Assembly: GCA_016927755.1 (NCBI GenBank)
Contig: JAFGLZ010000039.1
Coordinates: forward strand, 1 to 64,000
DNA length: 64,000 bases
Direction: 5' to 3'
Source of the DNA: Phycisphaerae bacterium
Lineage (GTDB): Bacteria > Planctomycetota > Phycisphaerae > UBA1845 > JAFGLZ01
Under the pieces are notes generated by a model. The model was not told the origin of the DNA. It worked only from the letters and a program-made list of their open reading frames with translations, and ran no database searches. The translations under genes and the position numbers were made by a program. Shown here one piece after another: positions 44,362-51,994 of this stretch. Positions within the stretch are counted from its first letter, which is position 1, and every line of letters starts with the position of its first letter.

Positions 44362-45659
44362 GACACGATCACGGCAGGCGGCCGAAGACGTCCAGGTATC
44401 GATCGACGGCCAGAGGCCACAAGCACGACCCGATCGGCCGGCGGACCGCCGAGACGCGCGGCGGCGTCACGACGCTGTACTTCTACGACGGCAAGAAGGT
44501 TGCGCTCGAGTACGACCTCGCCTCGCCGAGCACGCCGCTGCGCTATTACGTCCACGGCGCGACGTACGTCGACGAGCTGGCCGTCCTGCACGACACGGCC
44601 GCCGGGCGCGACTACGCCTACGCCCTCGACGCCTCGTACAGCGTTGTGGGCGTCGTCGCCGACGACGGCAAGCTCGTCGTCGGCTACTCCTACGACGTCT
44701 ACGGCCGGCAGCGGGTGGAGATCACGCACGGCGACCTGCTCGTCAAGATCCGCCAGCACCTGGGCGAGACGCCCGGCCCCGTCGACTGCGACCTCAACAC
44801 CGACGGGACCGTCAACGTCCTCGACCTGTTGGCGGCCCGCACGCCGCCCGGCATGCCGTCGGGCCAACCCTACGCCTTCCAAGGCCGACGCCTCGCCGTA
44901 TACGCCACCCTCGAAGGCGTCGAACTGCCCCTCTACGACTTCCGGGCCCGAAGCTACGACCCCATCCTCGGACGGTTCATGCAACGCGACCCGTCGGACT
45001 ACGTCGACAGTTACAACCTCTACTTGGCGCTCGGCGGGAATCCGCTGGTCTACCTCGACCCGACGGGCGAGTTCAGCTACGGGAGCCTCCTCAGTGTCGC
45101 AGCTATCGGTTCCAGGCTCTATGGCATGTATGACACTACCGTTACGACAATAGGGTACTTCAGGCAGATCGCTGCGGGGGTCTCCTTCCGGAGCGTCATG
45201 TTCGACATGGCGTTATCGGCCGCAACGACATTTGTTGGGGGCAAGCTGCTGGATAAACTCATCGATCTGGTGGCGCCGGTTGTGCGAAAGGCCGGCGCCT
45301 TAGTCGTAAAGAAGATCGAGAAGGAAGCGGCTCGGCGACGCATGGCCGTTGTGCGAAAGCTGGGAAAGGAGGGAGAGAAGGGCATTGCCAAGAACACCGA
45401 GCATATCCCCTCCGCGACCGGGAAGGCGGAGTTCCGTATCCCAGATGAATGGGTCGAGGGAGAGTACATCAAGGAGGTCAAGAACGTCGGCTACCTGTCG
45501 CACACGAGCCAGATAGAGGACTTCTGGAAGTTTGCCCAGGAGGCCGAGATAGACTTCATCCTGAGAATACGCGAGAATACGAAGCTGAGCAAACCGATCA
45601 AGGATTTGATTGCGCAAGGGAAGATCAAGCTGGATCCGGTTCGACTGCCCGCACGGTAG
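44322..45659 (+). CDS. 5'-truncated RHS-repeat protein with dockerin-like insert and Tox-REase-7-like C-terminus
   Basis: The recognisable part starts near 44425. RHS repeats (GGVTTLYFYDG, about 47-57) come first, then a dockerin/EF-hand-like DCDLNTDGTVNVLDLLA (155-171). The RHS core end follows at about 204-250 (YDFRARSYDPILGRF, ending DPTGE), which is where polymorphic toxin tips begin. After a linker, residues 355-445 resemble the Tox-REase-7 nuclease fold: KNTEHIPS, RIPD (Asp375), KEVKN (Glu385, Lys387), TSQIEDF. The shell and secretion signal are missing, so this is an orphan tip or pseudogene. The first ~35 residues have no RHS character. The candidate immunity gene follows by 30 bp. 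Confidence 0.72.
   Translation: MGSRTHLSKRTPARHDHGRRPKTSRYRSTARGHKHDPIGRRTAETRGGVTTLYFYDGKKVALEYDLASPSTPLRYYVHGATYVDELAVLHDTAAGRDYAYALDASYSVVGVVADDGKLVVGYSYDVYGRQRVEITHGDLLVKIRQHLGETPGPVDCDLNTDGTVNVLDLLAARTPPGMPSGQPYAFQGRRLAVYATLEGVELPLYDFRARSYDPILGRFMQRDPSDYVDSYNLYLALGGNPLVYLDPTGEFSYGSLLSVAAIGSRLYGMYDTTVTTIGYFRQIAAGVSFRSVMFDMALSAATTFVGGKLLDKLIDLVAPVVRKAGALVVKKIEKEAARRRMAVVRKLGKEGEKGIAKNTEHIPSATGKAEFRIPDEWVEGEYIKEVKNVGYLSHTSQIEDFWKFAQEAEIDFILRIRENTKLSKPIKDLIAQGKIKLDPVRLPAR
44369..44407 (-). pseudogene. 3' remnant of a methyltransferase gene
   Basis: On the minus strand this reads VDRYLDVFGRLP-stop. It matches the very end of the methyltransferase encoded at 48496-49170 (SDRHLDVFGRLP-stop), and the surrounding DNA is similar too (about 35 of 43 bases by eye). 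The rest of that gene copy has been replaced by the RHS fragment. Confidence 0.6.
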
Positions 45660-45689
45660 CACAAACGGTGGATACGAACAGGAGATCAC

Positions 45690-46586
45690 ATGGCTGAGTG
45701 GATTGGTGTAACGGCGTACTCAGCAACGCCGTGGTCTCGGGAGGGCTTCGCCGAGGAGGTGTTTCGCCTATTGAGGCAGAGCGACGTGTGTTTTGAGCGA
45801 TGGGGCACGGTTGAGCCGTTGCGGGGCAGCTTCGACGCGTCGGCCGGGAAGGAGTGGGTGGACGTTTGGAATGGCGAGATGGCCGATTCTGTCGTATACC
45901 TTCGGGTAGTGTCAGGACGTCCAAGGTGGTCGGTGATGTTCCTGGGCGGAAGAAGCCCCAAGGCTCACGTGAATACCTTCTCTTTGGAGTGCGTTGCATC
46001 AGCATGGCGCAAGTCTTGCGACGCCCTGCTCGAGTTGTTTAGCCAGCTGTTTTCGGCACTAGGGTGCGTTCACGGGCGCATCTGCCACGAGCGAGAATAC
46101 GCCTTGCAGCATGACCCCTCGTTGGGTGGAGGGAACGCGCCGTCGGGGCACCTGGGGATGCTGGGTATCGGCCACCGAGAGTGCCTGCCCGGCATCTATT
46201 GGGGAAACCTCTTCGCCGGGCCGATTGTCGGATGGTTGGGAGAGGACAGAATTCGCTCGTGCCCTTGTCACGAGTATCGCGAGATTTCGCCAGGATGTCA
46301 CCTTATTACCGCCTACCCGGATGTCTGCGCCTACGAGGGGGATGAAGCAGTTGCCGCCAAGGATGCCATACGCGAGCACTTAGGCGTCGAGCATTTCTAC
46401 GATCGACGATTCCACAGCCGCACAACGAAGCCCCCTCCGCTGGATTTCTCGGGGCTGTACAAGCCTCCCAGGCGAATCACCGCGTCGGACGTACGCGAGT
46501 TGGGGAAGAAGGCGAAGCAGATGGGCGGCAAGCTCCAGATGGAGGGCGACAGAATGACCCTCGACCTAACCGGAGACGAGGATTGA
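45690..46586 (+). CDS. Candidate immunity protein for the adjacent RHS toxin
   Basis: A 298-residue soluble protein with no signal peptide or TM segment. I do not recognise a family. It has an aromatic, acidic N-terminal half (EVFRLLRQSDVCFERWGTVEP; WVDVWNGEMADSVVYLRVV) and a C-terminal Lys/Glu-rich end. The AGGAGA ribosome site lies 6 nt before the ATG. Its gene follows the toxin stop by only 30 bp on the same strand, the usual toxin-then-immunity order. The role is inferred from position. Its codon use is less GC-skewed than that of the surrounding core genes, suggesting recent arrival. Confidence 0.5.
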   Translation: MAEWIGVTAYSATPWSREGFAEEVFRLLRQSDVCFERWGTVEPLRGSFDASAGKEWVDVWNGEMADSVVYLRVVSGRPRWSVMFLGGRSPKAHVNTFSLECVASAWRKSCDALLELFSQLFSALGCVHGRICHEREYALQHDPSLGGGNAPSGHLGMLGIGHRECLPGIYWGNLFAGPIVGWLGEDRIRSCPCHEYREISPGCHLITAYPDVCAYEGDEAVAAKDAIREHLGVEHFYDRRFHSRTTKPPPLDFSGLYKPPRRITASDVRELGKKAKQMGGKLQMEGDRMTLDLTGDED

Positions 46587-46601
46587 CCTGGTGGAACCAG
46601 G
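46587..46601 (+). terminator. Small hairpin right after the immunity gene
   Basis: CCTGGT (46587-46592) and ACCAGG (46596-46601) form a perfect 6-bp stem with a 3-nt loop beginning just after the stop codon. No T-run follows, so termination is uncertain. Confidence 0.35.
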
Positions 46602-46679
46602 CCAATCAGGCGACAACAATGATAGGGGACGACATAGTAGGACAGTCGCCTAGACACGGCAATGCGAGGCAAGGAGTGA

Positions 46680-46757
46680 TGTACCCGGGTGGCCTTGGGT
46701 GATTGCCCATCGAGGGCTCCGACAGATCCGTACATGCGCGATTGACGCGCACGGCTC
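46680..46757 (-). mobile_element. Group II intron domain V-like remnant
   Basis: On the minus strand 46757-46725 is a 33-nt segment starting GAGCCGTGCGCG and ending TGTACGGATC. It has a perfect 5-bp inner stem (GCGCG/CGCGC), the AGC triad, and a domain V-like outer stem with one mismatch. About two-thirds of its bases match the intact domain V at 8-40. A G/C-rich hairpin like domain VI follows toward 46680. No maturase gene is present, so this looks like an old, degraded insertion. Confidence 0.5.
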
Positions 46758-47018
46758 CGCAGCCCATGGCTTCACTACGGTCCGCAGACCGAATGCATCG
46801 CCGCTGCCTTCGGCAGCAAATGGCGTTCCGGCCGCCTCACCCACCGCTTCCTGACGAAACCGCCCCGGTCAGAGTGAACGTGGCGGGATAAGACGTATGA
46901 ACCGCGTCAGATAGGTCGGTTAGGTCGTCCGACGCTTCGTTGCAGGGCGGGCCGGTTCGTTTTGCGCGGCATCCGAGCAGCCGGATGCGGCCGCAACGCG
47001 AAAGCGAGGTACGACGCG

Positions 47019-47345
47019 ATGACCCGATCCGACTTGCGGTGGCCGGTGGTGCTCTACGGTATAGCGGCGCAGATCTGCCTGGTGGCCCCTACCCTATCGG
47101 GGGCCGTCGAGCGGCACGTCCCGGGCCAATACGGGACGATCCGGGCAGCCATCGCCGCCAGTGACCCAGGGGAAGAAGTGGTCATTGCGGAGGGCACGTA
47201 CACGGGCGCGGGCATCCGTGACCTGAGCTCCTCAGGCAAGGCAACCACCATCCACGGTACACTCTCTCCGGACCCCGGAGCGTCGAAGGCACGGTCCTCG
47301 ATTGGCAGGGCAGCCAGTTCGGTCCGCGTACCGACATTCCTCACT
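47019..47345 (+). pseudogene. 5' fragment of a secreted parallel beta-helix-type protein
   Basis: ATG 47019 starts a signal peptide (LVAPTLSGAVE-like) followed by VERHVPGQYGTIRAAIAASDPGEEVVIAEGTY (shown in part), the opening of planctomycete right-handed beta-helix proteins. Near 47240-47280 the protein-like reading moves to another frame (SVEGTVLDWQGSQF). It then stops being recognisable at the end of mutY. The gene is frameshifted and cut short. Confidence 0.6.
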
Positions 47346-48441
47346 TCTGGACTCGCTTGCGCCGGCCCTTCTGGCCCAGCGCCGCGATGACCTTGTGCGT
47401 CGCCTTCGGGAAGGCATAGTCGTCCAGTTCGCTCACCCGAACCCACTTCCACGCGTCGCAGCCGATCGCCTTCGGCCTGCCCGATACGTAGTCGCATTCG
47501 AAGGCGTGTAGCGTGATCTTGAAGTGCGTGTAGGCGTGCCGGACGGTCGTGAGCGGGGCTCGGACGCTGACTCGGATTCCGAGCTCTTCGCGGATCTCGC
47601 GGACGACGCAGTCCTCGAGCGACTCGCCGTCACGCCGCTTACCGCCGGGGAACTCCCACAGCCCGCCGAGCAGGCCCTCCGGTTTGCGGCGGTCGATCAG
47701 GATCCGACCGCCCTTCCAGACGACGCCCACGGCCACCTCGTCGTGCGGCAACGGCCTGCGTTTGACCTTTGCCGGCAGACGGTCCTGCTCGTTGTGGGCC
47801 TTCGCCTGGCAGCAGCGGATCAGCGGACAGATCGGACACCGCGGTTCCCGTGGGACGCAGACGGTCGCACCAAGGTCCATCAGGGCTTGGTTGAACAGGC
47901 TCGCCTTGCCCGACGGGATCAGCTCTCGGGCGAGGGTCCACAGCCGTTTCTGCGTCCGGGCGTGCTTGGGGTTTTGGCGGATGCGGACGAGGCGGCAGAG
48001 CACGCGGGTCACGTTTCCGTCGAGCACGGGCTCGTCGAGGCCGAAGGCGATGCTGGCGATCGCCCCGGCCGTGTACCGACCGATGCCGGGCAAGCTGCGC
48101 AGCTCCTCGGTGGTTCGTGGGAGATCGCTTCCGAACTCCTCGACCACTTGTCGAGCCGCCCGGTGCAGGTTCCTCGCTCGGCTGTAGTAGCCCATGCCCT
48201 CCCAAGCCTTCAACACGCGCTCCAACGGCGCTTCGGCGAGATGGCGAACCGTCGGAAAGGTCTTCAAGAACCGCTCGTAGTAGGGCCTGACCGTGGCGAC
48301 CTGGGTCTGTTGCAGCATGATCTCCGAGACCCAGATCGCGTACGGATCACGCGTGCCGCGCCACGGCAACTCGCGCTGATGGCGCCTGTACCACGTGAGC
48401 AGCTTCGTCTGAATGGTTCGAGTGGGAGGTCGTGGGTTCAT
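47341..48441 (-). CDS. mutY: A/G-specific adenine glycosylase
   Basis: A 366-residue base-excision repair enzyme removing A opposite 8-oxoG. The HhH-GPD domain has LPWRGTRDPYAIWVSEIMLQQTQV (with the catalytic Glu in SEIMLQQ) and the catalytic Asp in LDGNVTRVL. The iron-sulfur ligands appear as CVPREPRCPICPLIRCC. A C-terminal Nudix-like domain (about 225-350; GGLWEFPGGKRRDGESL) senses 8-oxoG. Length is typical. The 3' end abuts a broken gene. Confidence 0.96.
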   Translation of the reverse strand: MNPRPPTRTIQTKLLTWYRRHQRELPWRGTRDPYAIWVSEIMLQQTQVATVRPYYERFLKTFPTVRHLAEAPLERVLKAWEGMGYYSRARNLHRAARQVVEEFGSDLPRTTEELRSLPGIGRYTAGAIASIAFGLDEPVLDGNVTRVLCRLVRIRQNPKHARTQKRLWTLARELIPSGKASLFNQALMDLGATVCVPREPRCPICPLIRCCQAKAHNEQDRLPAKVKRRPLPHDEVAVGVVWKGGRILIDRRKPEGLLGGLWEFPGGKRRDGESLEDCVVREIREELGIRVSVRAPLTTVRHAYTHFKITLHAFECDYVSGRPKAIGCDAWKWVRVSELDDYAFPKATHKVIAALGQKGRRKRVQK

Positions 48442-48495
48442 CGTCGGTGGATCATCCCCCTCGGCTCGCCGAGACGCTTGCCCGGTGCGGGGCGA

Positions 48496-49170
48496 TCACG
48501 GCAGCCGCCCGAAGACGTCGAGGTGGCGATCGGAGACCATCTCGACGTCGAGCGCCGACAGCCCAGCGCGATCGAGCTGCTCGCGGACCTCGTCCGGCGT
48601 GTACGCCGCCAGCAGCGACCGGTAGAACTCCTCCTTGAGCAGGTCCGACTCGTCGCCCGAGTTCCGCTCGACGATTTCGCGGGCGATCTCCCGGCTCGAC
48701 GGCCGCGCCAGGTCTCGCAGCAGCACGAGCGCGCCCGGCTTGGCCAATCGCCTCACTCCGGCCCACAACGGGTCGACGTCGTTGATGTGATGCAGGATGC
48801 TGTTGGAGAACACCACGTCGAAGCCACCCGGCGGCAGCGACAGCGCCTTTGCGTCGCCGAGGACCAGCTCGATCGACGCGGACAGGCCCGCCCCTTCCAC
48901 GGCCCGGCGTGCGAGATCGAGCATCGCCGGCGAGCCGTCGACGGCCGTAACGTGCCACGACGGTCTGGCGCGAACCATACGGATCGGGATGTCGCCCGGG
49001 CCCGTGCCCAGATCCACCGCCCGGGCCGACTCGACCGGCCCAACAAGCTCCAGCAGCCGTCGCACGAATCGGTCGTTCACCTCGGCGAAGTCGGCCACGG
49101 CGTAGGCCGCCGCCTCCTCATCCAAGTCCATCAATTCCGGTTCAGGTTGACGCGGAATAGCGGGCGTCAT
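48496..49170 (-). CDS. Class I SAM-dependent methyltransferase
   Basis: A 224-residue methyltransferase. Motif I AVDLGTGPGDIPIRM (about 51-65), motif II VDGSPAMLDLARRA, an ALSLPPGGFDVVFSNSILHHI post-region and a C-terminal TPDEVREQLDRAGL helix are visible. The substrate is unknown; the closest look is the UbiE/COQ5-like group. The start at ATG 49170 has a GAGG site; a GTG at 49191 is also possible. A TATAAT box at 49203-49208 precedes it. A second copy of its 3' end lies at 44369-44407. Confidence 0.83.
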   Translation of the reverse strand: MTPAIPRQPEPELMDLDEEAAAYAVADFAEVNDRFVRRLLELVGPVESARAVDLGTGPGDIPIRMVRARPSWHVTAVDGSPAMLDLARRAVEGAGLSASIELVLGDAKALSLPPGGFDVVFSNSILHHINDVDPLWAGVRRLAKPGALVLLRDLARPSSREIAREIVERNSGDESDLLKEEFYRSLLAAYTPDEVREQLDRAGLSALDVEMVSDRHLDVFGRLP

Positions 49171-49202
49171 CGGAAGATCCTCGCTGGCCACACTTCTCCG
49201 CG

Positions 49203-49208
49203 ATTATA
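49203..49208 (-). promoter_or_regulatory. -10 box upstream of the methyltransferase gene
   Basis: A perfect TATAAT on the minus strand, 33 bp from the start codon. No clear -35 box. Confidence 0.4.
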
Positions 49209-49356
49209 CCGAATACGCCGACACCCGCGAGCCGGGGTAGGACGGACGGGTCTCATGCGACACGGCATGGACGGATCCGCGTCACTTTCTGGTATGATGT
49301 CACCGACATGCGTTCGGGATCCTCGCGGCCCGTCGTTCACGTCCGGGGGAGAAATC

Positions 49357-50343
49357 ATGGCAAGCAATCGTTACGGCATCATCGTACTGCCTGCCGCGCT
49401 GCTGAGCGCGCTACCCGCCTGTCAGTCCGCGTTGCCTCCCGGCCAGCCGGAAGCGGGGCCGGGCGGCGCCGATTACGTTCACCTGAGCATGAAGGAGTCT
49501 CGCTTCGGGCGGGAGGGCCTGGAATACTGGCTCTTCGAGCCGGCCGAGCCGACGCCCAATTCGGCGCCGCTCGTTGTCTTCAACCACGGGTGGTCCGCCA
49601 TGGAGCCGAAGGGCTACGTTGCTTGGATCGAGCACATCGTCCGGCGCGGCAACATCGTCGTCTATCCCCGCTATCAGGCGAGTCTGAAGGCACCGTTCAG
49701 TGAGTTCATGCCCAACACACTGGCCGCGGTCAAGGACGGAATCGCCCGTCTGCAGTCCGGTGGCCATGTCCGTCCGGAGCTGGACCATGTCGCAACGGTA
49801 GGCCACTCGATCGGAGGACAGATCTCGGCAAACCTCGCGGCTGTCGCCGCGGACGAGGCACTGCCCGTGTTCAAGGCGGTGATGTGCGTCGAGCCGTGGG
49901 GCCCGGGACACGACATCCCCTGGCACGTCCCGTTCGAGGACCTGAGCCGGATTCCCGCGGGAACGCTTCTGCTGACGATCGTCGGGGACGCGGACGCCTT
50001 CGCCGGGGACATCGGCGCTCGGATCATCTTTGACGGCGCTGCGCAAGTCTCGCCCGAGGACAAGGATTTCGTCGTTCTGAACTCGGACGATCACGGTCGT
50101 CCGCGACTCGTGGCGACCCACTTCGCCCCAGCCGCGAGCGGGAAGGCGGCCGGCGGAAGCCTCCTGAGCCCGGACGCCCTGGACTACTACGGAACGTGGA
50201 AGCTCTTCGACGCGTTGGCGGACGCCGCATTCCACGGGACCCATCGCGAGTACGCCCTTGGCGACACACCCGAGCAGCGTTTCATGGGCCTCTGGAGCGA
50301 TGGCACGCCCGTCAACGAACTGGTCGTCACGGACGCCCCGTGA
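49357..50343 (+). CDS. Lipoprotein alpha/beta hydrolase
   Basis: A 328-residue envelope-anchored hydrolase. Residues 1-22 form a lipoprotein signal with Cys22 as the likely lipidated residue (LSALPAC). The nucleophile elbow is GHSIGG (about Ser150). A VFNHGWSAMEP oxyanion-region segment and a late LNSDDHGRPRLVATH segment carrying a candidate catalytic His are visible. A GGGGGAG ribosome site precedes the ATG. The family includes chlorophyllase- and lipase-like secreted esterases. The substrate is not known. A TATGAT box at 49293-49298 could be its -10. Confidence 0.85.
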   Translation: MASNRYGIIVLPAALLSALPACQSALPPGQPEAGPGGADYVHLSMKESRFGREGLEYWLFEPAEPTPNSAPLVVFNHGWSAMEPKGYVAWIEHIVRRGNIVVYPRYQASLKAPFSEFMPNTLAAVKDGIARLQSGGHVRPELDHVATVGHSIGGQISANLAAVAADEALPVFKAVMCVEPWGPGHDIPWHVPFEDLSRIPAGTLLLTIVGDADAFAGDIGARIIFDGAAQVSPEDKDFVVLNSDDHGRPRLVATHFAPAASGKAAGGSLLSPDALDYYGTWKLFDALADAAFHGTHREYALGDTPEQRFMGLWSDGTPVNELVVTDAP

Positions 50344-50429
50344 GTGCTCGGTCGCGCATTCGAGATGCTCGTGGACGGCGCGCTCCTGATCCGCGGCGCG
50401 GGGACTATCCCCCCAGTACGTCAGAAGCA

Positions 50430-50464
50430 ACACGGCGGCCGGCCCCTGGAGCCGACCGCCGTGT
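50430..50464. terminator. Stem-loop between convergent genes
   Basis: ACACGGCGG (50430-50438) and CCGCCGTGT (50456-50464) are a perfect 9-bp inverted repeat with inner GC pairs. It sits between the hydrolase (plus) and the DPN-rich secreted protein (minus). It could terminate both, although T-runs are short. Confidence 0.5.
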
Positions 50465-50495
50465 CTGAGCCATAAGGATGCGTGTCTACCAACGA

Positions 50496-51968
50496 CTACG
50501 TGAGGCGCCGGATCACGACACCCAGCCCAAGCGCGAGCAATGACATGGCGACGAACGGCGGCATACCGCTGCCGCACTTGAACGCCGCCTCAATGGCCTT
50601 ATCGTCATCCATCGTCACATAGAGGACGGTGTTGGAATCGAACGTGGCGAAGTTCGCGTCGCCGGGGTAGTTCGGATCGAAGATCGTCCACCGGTTGAAC
50701 GACTTGCCCTCGATCGGCTCGGCCACCAGGATGATGCCCGTGCCATCGGTGTATCGACGCAACTCGCTGATGTCGTTGGCGTCGTGGTTCGGGTCATCCA
50801 ACAGATCCGGGTCGACCGACACCGAGCCGTAGTTCGAGTTGACGATCGAGAGACTGAGCGCGCGACCCACGTTGGTGAAGACGCCCGTCCTGGCCTCGAT
50901 GTTGTCGAAGGCGCCCTCGGCCGGATAGCCGTTCTGGTAATTGATGTCCGAGAAGATGGAGATGATGTTGATGCCGTCGGATCGGTACCATTGGAGTCCC
51001 GTGTCGTAGCCCGGCTTGGAGCCTGAGGCCCAGCTCTGACCGAAATGGCGGTCGAGGAGATACTCGCCGTCCCAGTCGAACTTGCCGCCGTGCCAGATGG
51101 CCTGCTTGAGGTACTTCCCGTTGGGATCGCCGCTGGCGTAGTTCGGATCGTGAGTGAACTGCGTGAGGATCCACAAGCCCGTCCGCTCCCAAGTGTTCAT
51201 CGACACGCGATACCACTTGGGCTGTGCCTTGTCGTTCGGCTTGTACAGCGTCGGGTCATTCGGATCGGCGAACTGACTGCCCGGATCGCCGGCGTTCGGG
51301 TCGGTCCAGACGCGCTCGAAGTTCCAGAAGGGCGTCTTGTAGGGGGCCACAGTGGATTTGGTAAAATCGATCCCCTGCGTCTCGGCATGCCACGTGTGCG
51401 GGTACTCGTCCAATGCGCCAGCCTGAGCGTCCAGCTCCAGCGCCGAGGAAATCCCCCACCAGTAGGTGGTGTCCGCATGCAAGAGAGGGAAGAACCTGCC
51501 CTTGTCGTTATTGGGGTCCGCCGGGAAATTGGTGTAGTAGCACCACGTCAGAAGATAGTGATCGGTCGTGTCGTCCCAGAAACATGGGCTCGTGTTGGGA
51601 TCCGTGTCGCCCGTCTGGACACTGGTGCCGATATACCCCATCGGGGCCGGACCGATCGTGTAGCCGACCACCGCAAGGCGCAAGGCCTTGTTGGCGACGG
51701 CGTCGCTGCCCACGCCCCACCCGTAGCTGGTACCGATCAGATTATGGATGGTCCAGTCAGGGTTGTCCGCATCCCACACGTTCGGATCCGTCCAGTAGTT
51801 CGGGTCCGTGTAGTAGGGATCGTTGGCATCGTAGCCGATGCCGTTCGGGTCCGTTCGCTTGTACACCATGTCATCAAAGTTGTCCCAGTAGTCCGCTGTC
51901 ACCGTGGTCGTCATCGCACAGACCACGGCCAGCACGCTTGCGCCAGCCACAAATACCTTACGACTCAT
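50496..51968 (-). CDS. DPN-rich secreted protein with InlB-like repeat and C-terminal sorting tail
   Basis: A 490-residue extracellular protein. It has an N-terminal signal peptide (TTTVTA cleavage) and a long middle part with more than ten Asp-Pro-Asn tripeptides and many Trp/Tyr residues (DPNYWTDPNVWDADNPDW). Near residues 390-460 is a bacterial-repeat (InlB B-like) segment: VNSNYGSVSVDPD, VAEPIEGKSFNRW, TMDDDKAIEAAF. The end is CGSG, a hydrophobic stretch and Arg-Arg, a tripartite C-terminal tail like the GlyGly/MYXO-type surface-sorting signals. It starts 26 bp after the TetR gene with a GGAGGAAGG ribosome site, so the two are probably one operon. Function unknown. Confidence 0.78.
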   Translation of the reverse strand: MSRKVFVAGASVLAVVCAMTTTVTADYWDNFDDMVYKRTDPNGIGYDANDPYYTDPNYWTDPNVWDADNPDWTIHNLIGTSYGWGVGSDAVANKALRLAVVGYTIGPAPMGYIGTSVQTGDTDPNTSPCFWDDTTDHYLLTWCYYTNFPADPNNDKGRFFPLLHADTTYWWGISSALELDAQAGALDEYPHTWHAETQGIDFTKSTVAPYKTPFWNFERVWTDPNAGDPGSQFADPNDPTLYKPNDKAQPKWYRVSMNTWERTGLWILTQFTHDPNYASGDPNGKYLKQAIWHGGKFDWDGEYLLDRHFGQSWASGSKPGYDTGLQWYRSDGINIISIFSDINYQNGYPAEGAFDNIEARTGVFTNVGRALSLSIVNSNYGSVSVDPDLLDDPNHDANDISELRRYTDGTGIILVAEPIEGKSFNRWTIFDPNYPGDANFATFDSNTVLYVTMDDDKAIEAAFKCGSGMPPFVAMSLLALGLGVVIRRLT

Positions 51969-51994
51969 GATCCTTCCTCCTCACCCAGTTCCTG

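Larger units (their letters stand above)
46587..47018. other. Gene-free interval containing a group II intron trace
   Basis: No convincing gene. The interval holds the small hairpin above, a domain V-like group II intron segment at 46725-46757 on the minus strand, and otherwise nothing I can identify. Confidence 0.5.

Noticed and set aside
47524..49356. In-frame extension upstream of the lipoprotein hydrolase start, running back through mutY and the methyltransferase
   Set aside because: The stretch is antisense to two clear genes. The hydrolase has its own lipoprotein signal and ribosome site at 49357.
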